The notes below the pieces were generated by a model, which was not told where the DNA came from, searched no databases, and saw nothing but the letters and a program-made list of their open reading frames with translations. A stretch of DNA of 64,000 bases from Tanytarsus gracilentus (lineage: Eukaryota; Arthropoda; Insecta; Diptera; Chironomidae), in NCBI GenBank assembly GCA_038502055.1, contig JAXRKN010000037.1, positions 6,232,501 to 6,296,500 on the forward strand, read 5' to 3'. Below are positions 25,138 to 38,019 of the stretch, one piece after another. Position 1 is the first letter of the stretch. Every line of letters starts with the position of its first letter. The position numbers were made by a program, and so were the translations under genes.

Positions 25138-28033
25138 CGTGATGAACACAATTTCTCGTTCTTGTTTTTGTGTGACGATGCCGCATTCGTCTTCTTAAAT
25201 TAATTTAGATTTTTTTCCCTTTCGTTTGAAATAATAAAAAAATCATTTTGCGAGTGTTGAATTGCATGAAGTTTTTTTTTGTTTATATATTATATCTTGA
25301 TGATGACGACAACTTACGGGAACAAAAGAAATGAAAAGTGATTAAGGTAAATTACACAATGGATATAATCAGATTTACTTTTATACCTCTTTCGTATGCC
25401 GCATGGAGGCATAAATTAAGAAGAAGCGTGGAAAATTTATTCAGGAACTTCGTATGATTCTTAATTGGTCATCATCATTTTGGCTATACGCTAAGGAAAA
25501 AATCAATTTTTTCACCACATGATTCCGCGGGGAATGGCGAGCAACAGCAGCAACAAATAATAGAAAAAAAATCGCGAGAGTTTTAATCTCTCATCGACAT
25601 GTGTGTGCTGCTGTTCATGCTTCTTGTTCTACACTCACTGCTGCTGCTCTATCGTAGTATTTGAGGCAACAAAAAACCGCTCGTGTCAGTCAAAGAAGAA
25701 AAATACATAATAAAAAGAAATTCCAGAAAGTTTTTACGTAATACAGATGATTAAGAAGTTTTATAATATATAAACTGAAACAGCAGCAATCGATCTATTG
25801 ATGAAGCCGAAATGACTAGATTATCTGAATATTTTAGTTCCTTAAGATGGCAAAAGATATTTAGATTGCCATTTGCCTGTCACCTCCTTCATCCACCACC
25901 ATATCCAATGTCCCAATGACTATGCTTTATTTTCAATGAGGCATAAAAAACATCACATGAAAATTGATTTAAAGTCTCTCTCTCTCGCCATAGTCAGGCA
26001 CTTTATTTCTATATTACCTAAGCAGTGAGTAGTAGTTCTAGCAAGATTAGTTTTCGCAAGGGAAAAAACTTAATAAAATGTGGCAAGTCATCGAAATCGA
26101 TGGAAACCATTGGTCCGTAAGAGTGACGAAATGAAGAAGTGGAAAGAGATTCATATCAATGTCCAGCTTATAGCTGACTCGAGACAGAAAACAATTTTCA
26201 GCAATCTTACAATTATTTTAATTTTAATTTCTCACTTAAAATCTTGCTGATGATGTGCGCTCCTTTTTTTTGCGGACTCATCAAAGCATTAAATTTTTCA
26301 TGAATCAAATGCAATAAACATGACGATGTGACGTCACTGCCGCCGCTTATATATTTATATTCCATATGCTTCAAGGTCTAGTCGCGAATCGTGTAAGATA
26401 GAATTTTGTATATCTAGAATCGCACCAAGCGTGTCCAAAAAAAAATTACTCACAACGTCGAATGGCTAGAACATTTCCTATCATTTGTAACCAATTGCTC
26501 TGTGACTGTGTAGGGATTACATCGATTTTCATCGTACTGTATTTTTTACGGGTGTTAAAGCGAATTTTTATTTGCGAAAAATTATCGAAAAATATTTTTT
26601 ATATGTATGTCTGGAACTACTGACTGCATAAAAAAGAATCAATACAAACTTTTTTTTGACCTTACACATGGCACGTAAGTTTAATCGATTTTCATATACA
26701 TATCGCGAGTACATTAAGGGAATGAGTGAATAGCCATTTCACGATTATTAATGATTTTCCATAGCAAGACAGTCAACAAAGAAAAAGTGAATGAGAGAAC
26801 TTAGAATTTTGTGCTTTGCGAGGAAAAAAATCGCATTAATAATTCACATTCATGTCGCACCATCACCGCCGCCATATATACAACAATTAGTGCGAGTGTG
26901 AGAGAAATATGGAAATCAACTGCACGAAGAATTTTTGGCTATCCAATTTTTTTTATTGGTTAGACAATAATAGCGTTGTTGTGTCTGCGATAGTCATGCA
27001 TTACATACAGCGATTGTTACTACCATTTTTTATAATTTTTTCCTTCTTCCATCTCTCTCCTCTGTTGTTGATTGCATTATGATAATTTTTTAAGAATCAT
27101 GTTCTTTACAATAAGAATTTAATTCGCTGTCGACGACGAAGCGATCATTCAAATGGCGAAGAACAAAAAGTGTATATTTTTATTGCTATATATGTACACA
27201 TTTGGTATATAAAATAATGACTGTCATTTCGCCTGTCGCTCATTAAAAGCACACAAAAAAAAATCGAAATTTTCCCTCTCTGTACGCTCACATTGTTGTG
27301 TCGAGAGGAGTTGTTGGTTCTGTCCATACAATAATCATTCTTGAGGTTTGACTTTTGCTTTCCTATAGAGCCAAAATCTTTTTTTTTCTTCTCCTCCTCT
27401 TATACAGTTTTTGCTTTCAAAACTTGCTTTTTAGAAAACACTCAAATTCTACCACTCTCTCGCGCCCGAATAGTTCCTAAAGTCTGAAAAATCATCGACA
27501 GCTCTCGAGAAGATTAAAGTGGGAATTTTATCCACACTCTCTATTTCTTCTTTTAGGGGATCATCAGCAAGTTACTTAATCACTCATCATTAGGGAGACT
27601 TTTTGCAACAAAGATGCAAATTTAACTCCTGCTGCTATCGAGACTTTATACATACCTGAACATTTAATACTTTATATAATTTTTTTTTGCAACTCTCGCC
27701 TTCAAAAAAAAGTCTCTCAGCGATCATTAACAAAGCGATTAGAATGAACAAAACGAATGTCTTGTAAGACAATCTTTTTTTTTCGTTTTCACTCTTTCAA
27801 ATTTTAATTCTTGTTGTCGATGATATTTCTCTTCAAATGAATGATCATGTATCAGCATATATAGAGGAGTATTTTTAATAATAATTTTTTTATGAAACGC
27901 GTTCTTTGCAAATCGAAGAACGTGTCTAAAGCAAAATTTCAGATTCTGCGGGGGAAATGAATGATTAACGCAATTTATTTACTTTAATTTCATGAGAGAC
28001 ATGTTGTATATTTTCGAAACAAAACGAGTTAGA

Positions 28034-28058
28034 TGTGTGTGTGTGTGTGTGTGTGTGT
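28034..28058. repeat. (GT)n microsatellite
   Basis: An uninterrupted run of about 12 GT/TG units in otherwise non-coding DNA. Similar shorter tracts occur at about 16163-16179, 30222-30237 (CA) and 63002-63019. Confidence 0.9.
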
Positions 28059-28190
28059 TTGTGAGTTCTTGATGACTTGGGAAAGGTAGAAAATAATAAT
28101 TAGCTTAAACAGATATTGAATTAGGCATCGCTCGTATGATGATAAATGAACTTATTAATGTGTGCATAGAAATTCTAGTTGAGTTTATAC

Positions 28191-28431
28191 CAGTGCTTTA
28201 AGTCGGTCGATCGAGTCGAAGTCGATCGATATTTTTTCGACTGAGATTTCTAGTGGTCATTCTGTATCATTTAAGGTCACACCTGAGTCAAATTAGATGA
28301 AACTTAGCCTGACATCAGAGTAGCAAGAATGTCAAAATATCATGATAAAAAATCATCGACTGAAGTCGATTTCATTCGAAAAAAGAACATCGATCGACTG
28401 ACTGACTTCGACTAATTGACTTGAACCACTG
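28191..28431. mobile_element. hAT-like miniature inverted-repeat element (MITE), 241 bp
   Basis: The left end CAGTGCTTTAAGTC and right end GACTTGAACCACTG are inverted copies with two mismatches. Inside, the arms share GTCGAAGTC, GATCGAT and TTTTTTCGA in inverted order, so the element is largely palindromic. The flanks are GTTTATAC (28183-28190) and CTTTATAC (28432-28439): an 8 bp target-site duplication with one mismatch. An 8 bp duplication with CAGTG-type termini is the hallmark of the hAT superfamily. There is no ORF, so it would depend on a transposase from elsewhere. The near-perfect duplication suggests a fairly recent insertion. Confidence 0.8.
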
Positions 28432-31400
28432 CTTTATACTTTATATGAATTGTTAAAATTTAATAATTTGTCAATTTTAACATGCAATTTTAAATTGTCA
28501 TACATATAATTTGAGCTTCCGAGGAAAAGTAGCTTAAATTTAATTTTGAACTTTTACAAGAAGCATTCGTCACGCAAAAGAAAATTCGCAGACCAGAAAA
28601 TTGCAATTTTAATGGAGAAATGCATTAAACTTAATCGCTCATTTTTGCGACAACCTCAAACTTGAACTTGAAATTCTTTATGAACGATAATGAAGAAAGT
28701 TTCTTTCTGTGCGAGGAATTTTTTTCGTCAATTAATTTCGCTTGATTCGTTCGCGAGGTATGTGCTTGTAATGAGACTCGAGAGAGAAAGATCAGAATGA
28801 ATTTTTTACTCTCGAATATGAAACAAAAAGTGTAGCCAGGTGATGTAATTTGAGATTTTACTTGCAATGCACATTTTTGTAATTTTAATTGAGAGATGGA
28901 GTGAGGGAGCAAAATGCACAATAATAAATAAATATATAATGGTGAGCGCATCTGATTACAATATTTTTCGTTCATAAATTTTGTGTGTGCTTACATAACA
29001 ACGTCAAACTTTATATTTTTATTAAAGTGCATCTTAAACGCGAGCGATACGACAATCGAGAAGATGTGCACAAAACAATTGAAAAGGAGATGCAAATACG
29101 AAGCCGCTCATATTCAAATTTGCTGTGATCTCATCATCATCGTCAGGCTCTAAAGAGTTTCATTGCTTTTACTTTTGTTAATTGCATTAACTTTACTCAG
29201 CAACCCAACCAGAGCCAAGCAAACAATGGATTGTCGAAAGAAGTGCAATTAACACATTTTTATTGATCTCGCGGTAATGGGAAAAGGATCCATAAAAAAA
29301 CGGCTGATGAATTTAAAAGTTCACATACCACTTCTTGCATCCAACAGTCCATCATGATGTCTGGGGGTTTTCTTTCACAAATATTTTTTTTGTGTGTGTA
29401 TAGTGTTGCAGCAGTAGATTACGATGAGTTTCTTAATTGCCTTCACTAATTACATCCAATTGTTGGATGATTAAAAAAGAATATACAACTTTTATTGCCT
29501 TGCAAGTGTTTCCTTTCGGGGAGCGCAAAAATTAAGAGAAGATTTTTTTTTCGGCATGAAACTTCACCTCACGACTTCAATAACTATAAAATTCAATTTG
29601 AGAGCTTCACAAAAAGAGATTTAAAAGCGCATCAAATTAAAACATCATCGGTGTTTACGATTGTTCGTTTATTGACAGTCTCGCATCGATACACAATGAC
29701 TCGGAGTGGAATTAAGAGCGAGAACAGAAGCCAAAAACCCGTAAATTAATTATCTTGAATGTCTATCACTTTTTATCAAAAAACACTGGGTTGTAGCAAA
29801 GAATTACTTTTCGAGATAAAATGCAATTTTTTTTCACACTTTTTAATCCTCTTAAAACTTTTACTATCGTTGAAAAATTTAATAAAATTTTAAGAGAGCA
29901 AAAAATTCGCTGAGAAAATCAAAACTTTTTTCTTTACTTTTTATAACGAAAAATAATAAAACAAAAATTAATTTTATTCACGGTTTTTGCGAGCTGTTTC
30001 TTTCGCGCATGAGACTCAAAAACCAACTGACACACAAATTTATGTATTACACGAATATTATATATATATGACGACGACGACGATGATGAGAGAGAGAAGG
30101 AAAAAAATAATATTACTATAGAATGAAAACGAGCGATTATTATTCCTAGAGAGCTTTTTTCGCGTTTAGCCGGCTCTGACTGTATTTTTCGACTGTTCTG
30201 TGCCTCAATAACAATTCACTTGCACACACACACACACCCGCTGAGTATTTGCAAAATTCTCTTCAAATTTTTACTGATCGCCGCATATATATATAGGTAT
30301 GAGAAACTAACACACACTCGCTTGCATTTAGAACTTCTCCGCTGATCATTTTTGCTGGATAATAATGATGATGATGATGATATTCAGGGATAGAGAAGAG
30401 AATTTGAATGAGTTCCATAAAAGGATTCAATAAAAATTTGCAGACACTGGGAAAGATCAATTGGAATCAACAATTTTTTTTGTTCACGCACACATCAAGT
30501 TAATTTTTTTTGGGTACGAATACTCTCGCAGAAGCACACCTGAACAACAAGAAGAAGAAAAGCTTCGTAGATGTAACTAGCGTTGTTTATTCTTTTTTTT
30601 CGCTGTTGTTTATACTCGGGGCTTGCAGAAATATTATTGAATTTTGCCCTGTTGCCAATATATACGAAAAAAAATCGCTTTTCCTTCCAAACTGCACTCA
30701 GATGCATGCATGCAGCAGTGCTATTTTAAAATAATGACAGCTCTACATACATTGTTGCCCTACATTCACGTTAATGAGCTTCATTGTTATTATGCAATTT
30801 TTGATTACTCCCTCGAGCTCAAAAGATGAAGAGAATACTTTCTAGAACAACCTGTGCTTATTCATCGGGTAATCAGCAGTGCATTTCATTGCACTTTTAC
30901 TCTCAAGGAAAAAGGTGAACAACTAAAGAACTCGCGTGAGCTTAAACAGTTTTAATTCTATGCACCATGCTGAGTGAAAATAAACTTTTGAAATTTATGC
31001 AATATACGAATAGTAAATGAATGATTGCACATGTTGATTATTATTCGAGATTACAGGATTAGATTACATAAAAATTAATTGAGTTTACTTTTGTGATGTA
31101 AATGCACACGAATATATTGACAAAAGAGGAGCTGATAACTTATCGCATTGCTTTACGCTGCTGTTGGTTGTAAAATGCAATCTGATATTTCGCAAACGAG
31201 AGCACTCTATCGATAGCCTTGAACTTGTAAGGCCTCATAATGCAACTAGGTGTAGAATGACGCGAGCTTTAGATCGAGTTATACAATGTGAACAAAAAAA
31301 GTTTCTGCTTACCTTAATTCGAGACATTTTCATCAAATCATTTCCTTTTGATTCTTCCTTTGTATACAATTTCTTCTTCTTTGCCTCTTCGTAATTATAG

Positions 31401-33770
31401 CTTTTAGACTCAATCACTTGGATGTATATTGCGACACTATTTACTTTCACTTGGATAAAGTGACAAAAATTTATAATTTTTCTTCACTTTCCACTTTGCT
31501 GGATCTTCTGTTTCTTATGCAATTCGATAATTTCTGTTAATGTGGTGCTTAAAATCACTTAACACACGCGATTCTTTAAGCCAAATGAGATAGACCTACT
31601 CGTGTGATAAATTTGAAGTGAATTTTATTCAAACTCACGCTTTTCTCGTATAATTTTAAAGGAAAAATTAAAATTCACCAAATTCCTATGAAAATCTCTA
31701 TTGCTCAGTTTTTTAGGGGGGTTGAAATTATGTCAATTATTTTACTGATTCAAAGTTGTGATTTAAATTTTAATTGAATGTAATAATTGAATGATTGATG
31801 AGTAAAAGTTTAAATAATTAAACTTTATTATTTTATAACACTTTTAGATCCAGATTTCCCCACCCTCAAATTTGCTCAGAATTACAAATTTCAAAAATAC
31901 GTTTGAAATAAAATTAAATTACAAAGAATAAAATCATTTCTTTTTTCATTCATGTTTTCTCCGTCGCTTGATGAATATAGACGCTCGTGTTATTCCGTTG
32001 GCTCTCATATAAATCGAGTTATATAGAGAGAGAAGAAGAAAGAAATTATTTATGTTGTTATAGCAAAAAAAAATAATAATTAAACATAAAATGTCTTTTT
32101 AAGAGAAAATGCAGTGAAGTGGCTAAATCTTAATGTGTGACATATGAATTAAAAAAAAGTAAGTTGTGCATTGTCCATCATATTCTCGGATTCCCAATCA
32201 TCATTCATTTTATGAATGCACGCGGTAGTGTGAAATTAATCAATTATTCTTATCGTGTTTTGGTGCGCCTTGAAAGCTTAATATAGAGATATACTTTTTG
32301 TAAAATGCTGTAATGATCGAGTGTGATTAAATAAATCTACCGCGAGTCGTGTCGCCGTTATGATGAGCGGAAGAAAGAGCAAGAAGATTTCCATTCTTAT
32401 GCAAATTTCCTTATGTGTGCTTAAAAAAGTCATTTTTCTTCTCGCCCTCCCAGCCCCCGTTATCAGCGATGAACTAACTGACTGCCTCTCGAAGCGTGCT
32501 CTTTTTTTTGGCAAATACAACGAATAAATTTTATATTGAAGTACTTTGCGATAAGAGAGATATATATTTTTGAGTCAATGTTAACTTTGCTTCGCGATGT
32601 CACTTTATCTTTTCCATAAAACTTTTTTCCTGCAGACTAAGCACACAATTATCAAATATTTATTCATTCTAATGCCTACATAGCGCATTTTGACAACATG
32701 TACGTGAATGTGCGTAAAATGCGTAAGGAAAATCGATAATTATATCCAAGAAAGGCGCGCATCAAAAAAAGGACACTGCACTCAAGAACTAACACGTAAA
32801 TGAAGCATTACAACGAAGCATTACAGAATAAAAAAATCCCTCCACTAAAATTTTCTATTATTTTTTTGCGTCATATAATTTAACGATAAACAGACGACGA
32901 TGTGAAGATGATGATGACTGGTTATGTGCTGTTGAATACGAAGGGGATGTTTTTTAATGTTTTTGCATAGAGACCACAACGCAACGAACGGGGAAAAAAA
33001 TGTACGAAGAAGGAAAAGTGTGAAAATAGAAAAGAGAATGAAAATTACTCTTGAACATGAAATTCGAAAGCATGTTTGACCGGTCGCGTCGCCATTGAGT
33101 CGGAGGCGAGAAACTGAAAAACTTATTCAATTTGGAAGGGCTAAATTGGAATGTTAATGTGCATAGATTCGCACGATAACCAAAAAAGAACTTGTTATAA
33201 AGAGAAAATAGAGAAAAAAAATGTAATCAAAAATCGATTAATTGCCCAAGCGAATCTGCTTTGACTATCTCTCCTATCTGGTGACTCATAGAAACTTTTT
33301 TTAAACACCCCACATGTTTATTTTAGTTTGTACATATCACAGACAAGACAAGAGATATATGAAAAATCGCTTAGCGCTGAAAAGGTGCAATAATTAAATT
33401 TAGAAAACGAAAGAAAGAAGCATGGAAATAAACAAATTAAATCGAAACATTTTGAATTTCTTCCAAAATAAATAAAAGGCATGTGATTTATAAATAGCAA
33501 AACTTTTATATTAACTCGATGATTGAAGTTATCTTTAGAATCGCACTCTATATAAATTAATGTGTGTATTTTAGATAGAAATAAATAAACTCACATTCGT
33601 TTCGCACCTAAAGCCGTTATAATTTTTTCAATGCCAATTCCTCGTTGAATTTATCGATGATTTATTTCATTTGCTTTTTTTGCCAACAGAAAATTCCTAC
33701 ACAAAAGAGAACTAAATGACCAAAGAGAAAGGACCTAAGCTGTACAGAAAGTTACGAGCATTTTCATAAA

Positions 33771-34947
33771 ATGCGAATAAAAATTCCACAATTCACTGTC
33801 ATAATGTTAATAACTTGTGATTTAATTCAAGCACTTAGTGCGAGTTCAATAAATTCTCAAAAAAGTGATATAGTTGAATATTATAAGGATCATGAAGTGA
33901 CCGAGAGTAAAGCGCGAGAAAGTCTTCGACTTATGACGCAGGACGATTTTCAGCAACCGGCACATTGTCGTGCATGTACGAGTGACCAAAAAAACTACTG
34001 TAAATCTCCAGCTCTTCTCAAAGATCACTGCTGTTGCAATCAATCACATAATAAAGGTTAGTGACCTTACAGATTGTAGATATAGAAGCACACCTTGAGG
34101 GTTAAAATTAAATTATGTCACACTTAATGTTATCTGACCTATTTTAAACCTTGTTTCAAAAGAGTATTTCGAAATATTTCAGGGGACTCTAATCAAGAAT
34201 TTGATGAACCATGACATGATTTGCATGCGACCCCTAAGAAAATCTTCCTCTGTGCGCGGTCCCTATTCATGCTTGAAATTTATGCAGATTACAATTCTAT
34301 TGTAATTTGCTCTTAACTAGAACGCGACTTTCTTCAATTGTTCTCGGAGAGATTAAATAAAATTCAATTGAATATCTCTCTAAAGTGCCTCAATTATTCG
34401 CATTTTGTCAATTACCGTCAATTTTTTTTCTTTTCTGATAACTCATAAATTAAATTGGAAGGTAGGCATGCAATACTAATGCAGTTATCATTGTCTCTCT
34501 TATCATTGACATTTTTTTACAGTTCACATAGCCTTGATAACAATTGCAAAATTCATTAATTTTTCACATATAAATATTTTTATGATTCATGATTTGCATG
34601 CCAAGAAATTGATTTTGCGGTTTTGTTGGCTGTCCGTCCGTCCTTCAAGTTTAGCCAACCGCAGATCAATTTTTATTGCTATAGAATGTCAGCCAGATCA
34701 ATTTTCAATCAGATTTCCGATTTTATTAATTATATAAAAAATCTTTTCATCTCAGATCCACTTTACTTCATTCCACACGAATGCTACATCAATGGTGATC
34801 GATGCACCAGTTCATTAGGCTCATGTCTTGTAAGTCTAACAATTGAAATGCTTTTTTTGCAATAATTTAGTTTTCAATAACAAACAGACTGTCATGTACA
34901 TCCGAAGCTGCTGCTGTGATGCTCAACTTAAAAAGCATTGTGAGTAG
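33771..34947 (+). CDS. Secreted cysteine-rich protein with double CCC motif (family member A)
   Basis: Exons 33771-34056, 34756-34829 and 34888-34947 join in phase to 139 aa. The N-terminus (MRIKIPQFTVIMLITCDLIQALS) looks like a signal peptide cut near residue 23; the following 40 residues are charged. The rest carries 13 Cys: C66, C69, C77, C87-89, C105, C112, C119, C128-130, C138. The spacing C-x2-C-x7-C-x9-CCC...C-x8-CCC is nearly the same in the gene at 38847-39339, so both are members of one family. I do not recognise a named family. A disulphide-rich extracellular protein (cuticle, defence or signalling) is an inference. The cysteine region is split over three exons, with a 699 bp intron between the two CCC halves. 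Exons 2 and 3 are short and were accepted because phase and cysteine pattern both fit. Confidence 0.72.
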
Positions 34948-37419
34948 TACTTTTATGTCTTAAACACACGCCTGTAATAATTCATGCATTGAGAAACGTT
35001 TATATACATAAAAGTGATATTATATTAAGGGAAAAATGTGATAATAGAGTAAACAAAGTATTCTCAGCCCTACATGTGACTTATTTCCTCATGATCGTGC
35101 TCGATTTGATGTGAACAAGAATTTCAAGAGCAATTAGCGTCAGCAACTTTGATGACTTCACTAAATAAAAAAAGCATATTGCTCAATGTGCTGTTAGCAT
35201 TTTCAATTTACATTGTATTCTTCAGGGTGTAAATGGCCAAGAAAATTGTAACAAGGTTGACTTTGCTCAAAGTGCTTATTTAATTTAATTCTCCTGGATT
35301 TTTGTGCCGGATTCTTCTTGCTCAAAGCCACAAAAATTTATTTTGGCAATGCCCGGATATGGTTTTAAAAAACATGAAGGACTTCCTGCGGTTTTATGTA
35401 ACCAAAAATTATCAAAATTTCACCTCTTCTTTAAACGTTAAGAAATTTCTAATAAATCTCAAAGCGTTCAACTAATTTATGAGGTGCGCTTCTGTTTCAT
35501 ATGAATTCAACAGAATCTGCAATAAATTTCTTTTTGAGTCTTCTTTCGCACCTTTTTAACCTGTATATTGAATGATTTATGTAGAGATAAATTATGTGAA
35601 AATTTCACATCGACGATTCTGCAATTAAATCACTGTATTAAGCAGTTTAATTGCAAATCGTTTTTCTTTTTCGTCTAAGCTTTGGCAAGATTTTAATGGG
35701 GAATTCGATATGTTTATACAAGAAGAGCGAAATAATAATTAGAGAAGAAAATCTTTTTGATCGCCTGGCTTTTGCGTACGAAGGAGGAAAAACTTTCATC
35801 TAATAAAATATATATATGAGATCGCATGTGCGATCAGATGCTTTCGGAATTGTCCAAATATTTTTCTTATTTTTAATCGTGTCGACAAAATTTTTCACGG
35901 CTAAGCGCTAAACATGAAAATCGATTTGTGTACTTTATGGAGAGAACCTTCACATGAAAATCTAAACGATCTCAATGTGGAAGTCATTAATCGAGGGAGC
36001 ATAATTTTTTCATAAAATGCGGCAAATTTTAATGTTTCGATTGATTTCGTTCCAGGGAAATCGGTTTTAGCAAATGGACATGTGATAAAATCAACCAGAT
36101 GTCATTGGATTTTAGTTACCATCGTTTTACTAATAAGTTCTCGCTTCGCCAGATGAAATTGTGCCTAACGAAAGAAAATTTTCTCATTCATGTGCCTCCC
36201 GCATCACTCATTCTCAATTCAATGTTGCCGCTCCACATCTACATGAAAATGCCATTTATTGCAGAACAAGGAAATTCAAAAGAAAGCAATATGAATATCG
36301 CAGTGGCGTAATGCCATACAGTCACTCACGTACTTTTTTTTATTATATATTGTTAATGACCCATTTAGTCCATTCTCGAGCGTAATTTAAGTACAACCAT
36401 ATCTTTTTAGAGACTTATTTAGTTTACCAAAGTTTAAGCATGCTTAAAAATATATAATTTAAAAATTTATTTAAGAAAGAAAAAAAAATAAAACTTTACA
36501 ACAGATTTAGAATTTTAAATCGCGAGCTTTTTTTATAAGTCAAGTTTTCAGAAGTCGTTTTTAATGAGCTTTTTTTCGTCAGAGCGAAACACTGTGTGAA
36601 GGAAAATGATGAGTAAGTTTTTGTGACACTTTCTTTAATTAATGACTCTACATAAATCATCTCGCATATTTTAGGATGAGCTAATTTGTTCATTTTTTAA
36701 AGCATCTTGTGTAAATAATGTTTTTTTTGATTCAGATTAATTTTACTAAATCTACTTGATTTCTTTACGAAATTTCTTGATTGATTTTGTTAATTTTATC
36801 TCTCTTCTAAGAGAAGTTCTAATTAATACTTGCACATCGCAACTGGCCATGTTTTCATACTAATCTCTTACATTAATTACTTTAAGACGTCCATTATCAT
36901 CTTCAGTATCCAAGCATCTCATAAATAAACAACCAATTATCATTATCGATAAACGACCCTAATCTATATCACTGCTTGCATCGTCATCGTAATGGCCTCA
37001 TAATATATCATAAATCTGCAAGCAGATGAAAGCTTTCTCACACTCTCTAACATGCGATGACACATTAAATAGATTTATGTACTTATCTAATCCACGTGGA
37101 TTATAGATTTTTATCGTGATTCGACAAGCGAAAAAAAATGCACCTTACACTTTTTACTTTCTTATCAACATAAATGAACAAAATGTGATTGTGTAAAAGT
37201 TGAATAAAAATATTTTTTGATTAGATATGAAAGAGTCAATCAGTGAAATAAATAAAATCATGGGCTCATGATATAAAAGTGAGTTGAATCGGTAAGAATC
37301 TTTCAGTTTATTTTTGGCCTTGCGACAGATTTTTATTCTTAACAAAAAGGTTCGTGAGGGGGGAACACAAATTGATTCACAAAAGAAACTAATCAAGTGT
37401 ATATTTTTTTAGCATCATC
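34948..37419. other. Non-coding gap between secreted-protein gene A and SCP2 gene
   Basis: 2.5 kb of AT-rich DNA. It contains small ORFs only (for example around 36099-36385) with no family resemblance. An acceptor-like sequence TATATTTTTTTAG ending at 37412, just before the SCP2 start codon, suggests a 5' UTR intron of that gene reaching into this gap. Confidence 0.45.
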
Positions 37420-37749
37420 ATGGGTTTAGTGTGTGAAGAGAGTTTCAAGAAAATACAAGCTCGATTGGATGCCGTTGATCCTAATAACCGAAAAGTCGTA
37501 GCTGTTTTCAAGTTAAAGATCAAACAAGATGGAGAAATAGTCAAAATTATGATGTTGGACTTGGTAAAGGTAAAACTCTATGAGGGTGACGATGAAGCTG
37601 AATGTACTATTACACTCGATGATCAACTCTTGGCTGATATCGTGGATAGAAAGACTGAAGCCATGGATGCTCTTAATAAGGATTTAATTGAAGTTGAGGG
37701 AAATCTTGAACTATTGTATGTGCTCAAAGATCAAATTTCGTCCGTCTAA
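37420..37749 (+). CDS. SCP2 sterol/lipid-binding domain protein
   Basis: A 109-residue single-coding-exon protein made of one SCP2 domain, the fold that carries sterols, fatty acids and acyl-CoA. Seen: the N-terminal helix FKKIQARLDAV, central strands with LDLVKVKLYEGDDEAECTITL, and the C-terminal helix region EVEGNLELLYVL, matching the usual order ...G...ADCTITM.D....G....A....KL.I.GN... of SCP2. Length is right for a stand-alone SCP2-like protein of the insect type. There is no C-terminal peroxisomal SKL-type signal (it ends SSV), so it is probably cytosolic. An acceptor at 37412, directly before the ATG, suggests an upstream 5' UTR exon. The next gene on the same strand is a diverged relative. 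Confidence 0.85.
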   Translation: MGLVCEESFKKIQARLDAVDPNNRKVVAVFKLKIKQDGEIVKIMMLDLVKVKLYEGDDEAECTITLDDQLLADIVDRKTEAMDALNKDLIEVEGNLELLYVLKDQISSV

Positions 37750-38019
37750 GCTAAAAATAAAATTGTGCAACCAAGTGTGCAAAAATTAATTACAAATCTT
37801 ATTTTTTCTTTATCAATTTCGCCAAAAAGATTTAGAGGAGATTTATTTACTCTTGACTGATAACAAAACATTACGAAATTTTTAGAGATAATGAACTTTA
37901 CTCGATTTCACTAAGTCAGTGCGTAATTGTAGAATTAAGAGTCAATATTTAATCTTTGTATTAATACATTATTCAGCTATGAATTATCTCATTTGACAGT
38001 CAGATTTTAGATTTCAGCC

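Larger units (their letters stand above)
25138..33770. other. 8.6 kb gene-poor stretch with a MITE and microsatellites
   Basis: The largest gap of the window. I looked for conserved coding motifs, tRNA boxes and familiar microRNA sequences on both strands and recognised none; the ORFs of 60-115 codons here look random (AT-rich, Phe/Leu/Ile/Lys-biased, no domain). It holds a hAT-like MITE at 28191-28431, a (GT)n tract at about 28034-28058, (CA)n at about 30222-30237 and (ATG)n at about 30364-30382. It could contain distal enhancers, 5' UTR exons of the following secreted-protein gene, or a non-coding RNA. None can be shown from the sequence alone. Confidence 0.5.

Noticed and set aside
31164..31394. 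A 76-codon plus-strand frame in the gene desert
   Set aside because: No signal peptide, domain or splice context; it ends in a Phe run from T-rich DNA, as expected by chance.
32161..32185. GTGCATTGT similar to a microRNA seed (miR-33 type)
   Set aside because: Only the seed-length match is present; the rest of the mature sequence and a hairpin are missing.
36099..36385. Overlapping small frames between the secreted gene A and SCP2
   Set aside because: Two frames of similar length overlap each other, neither has family features, and neither carries the cysteine pattern of the local family.
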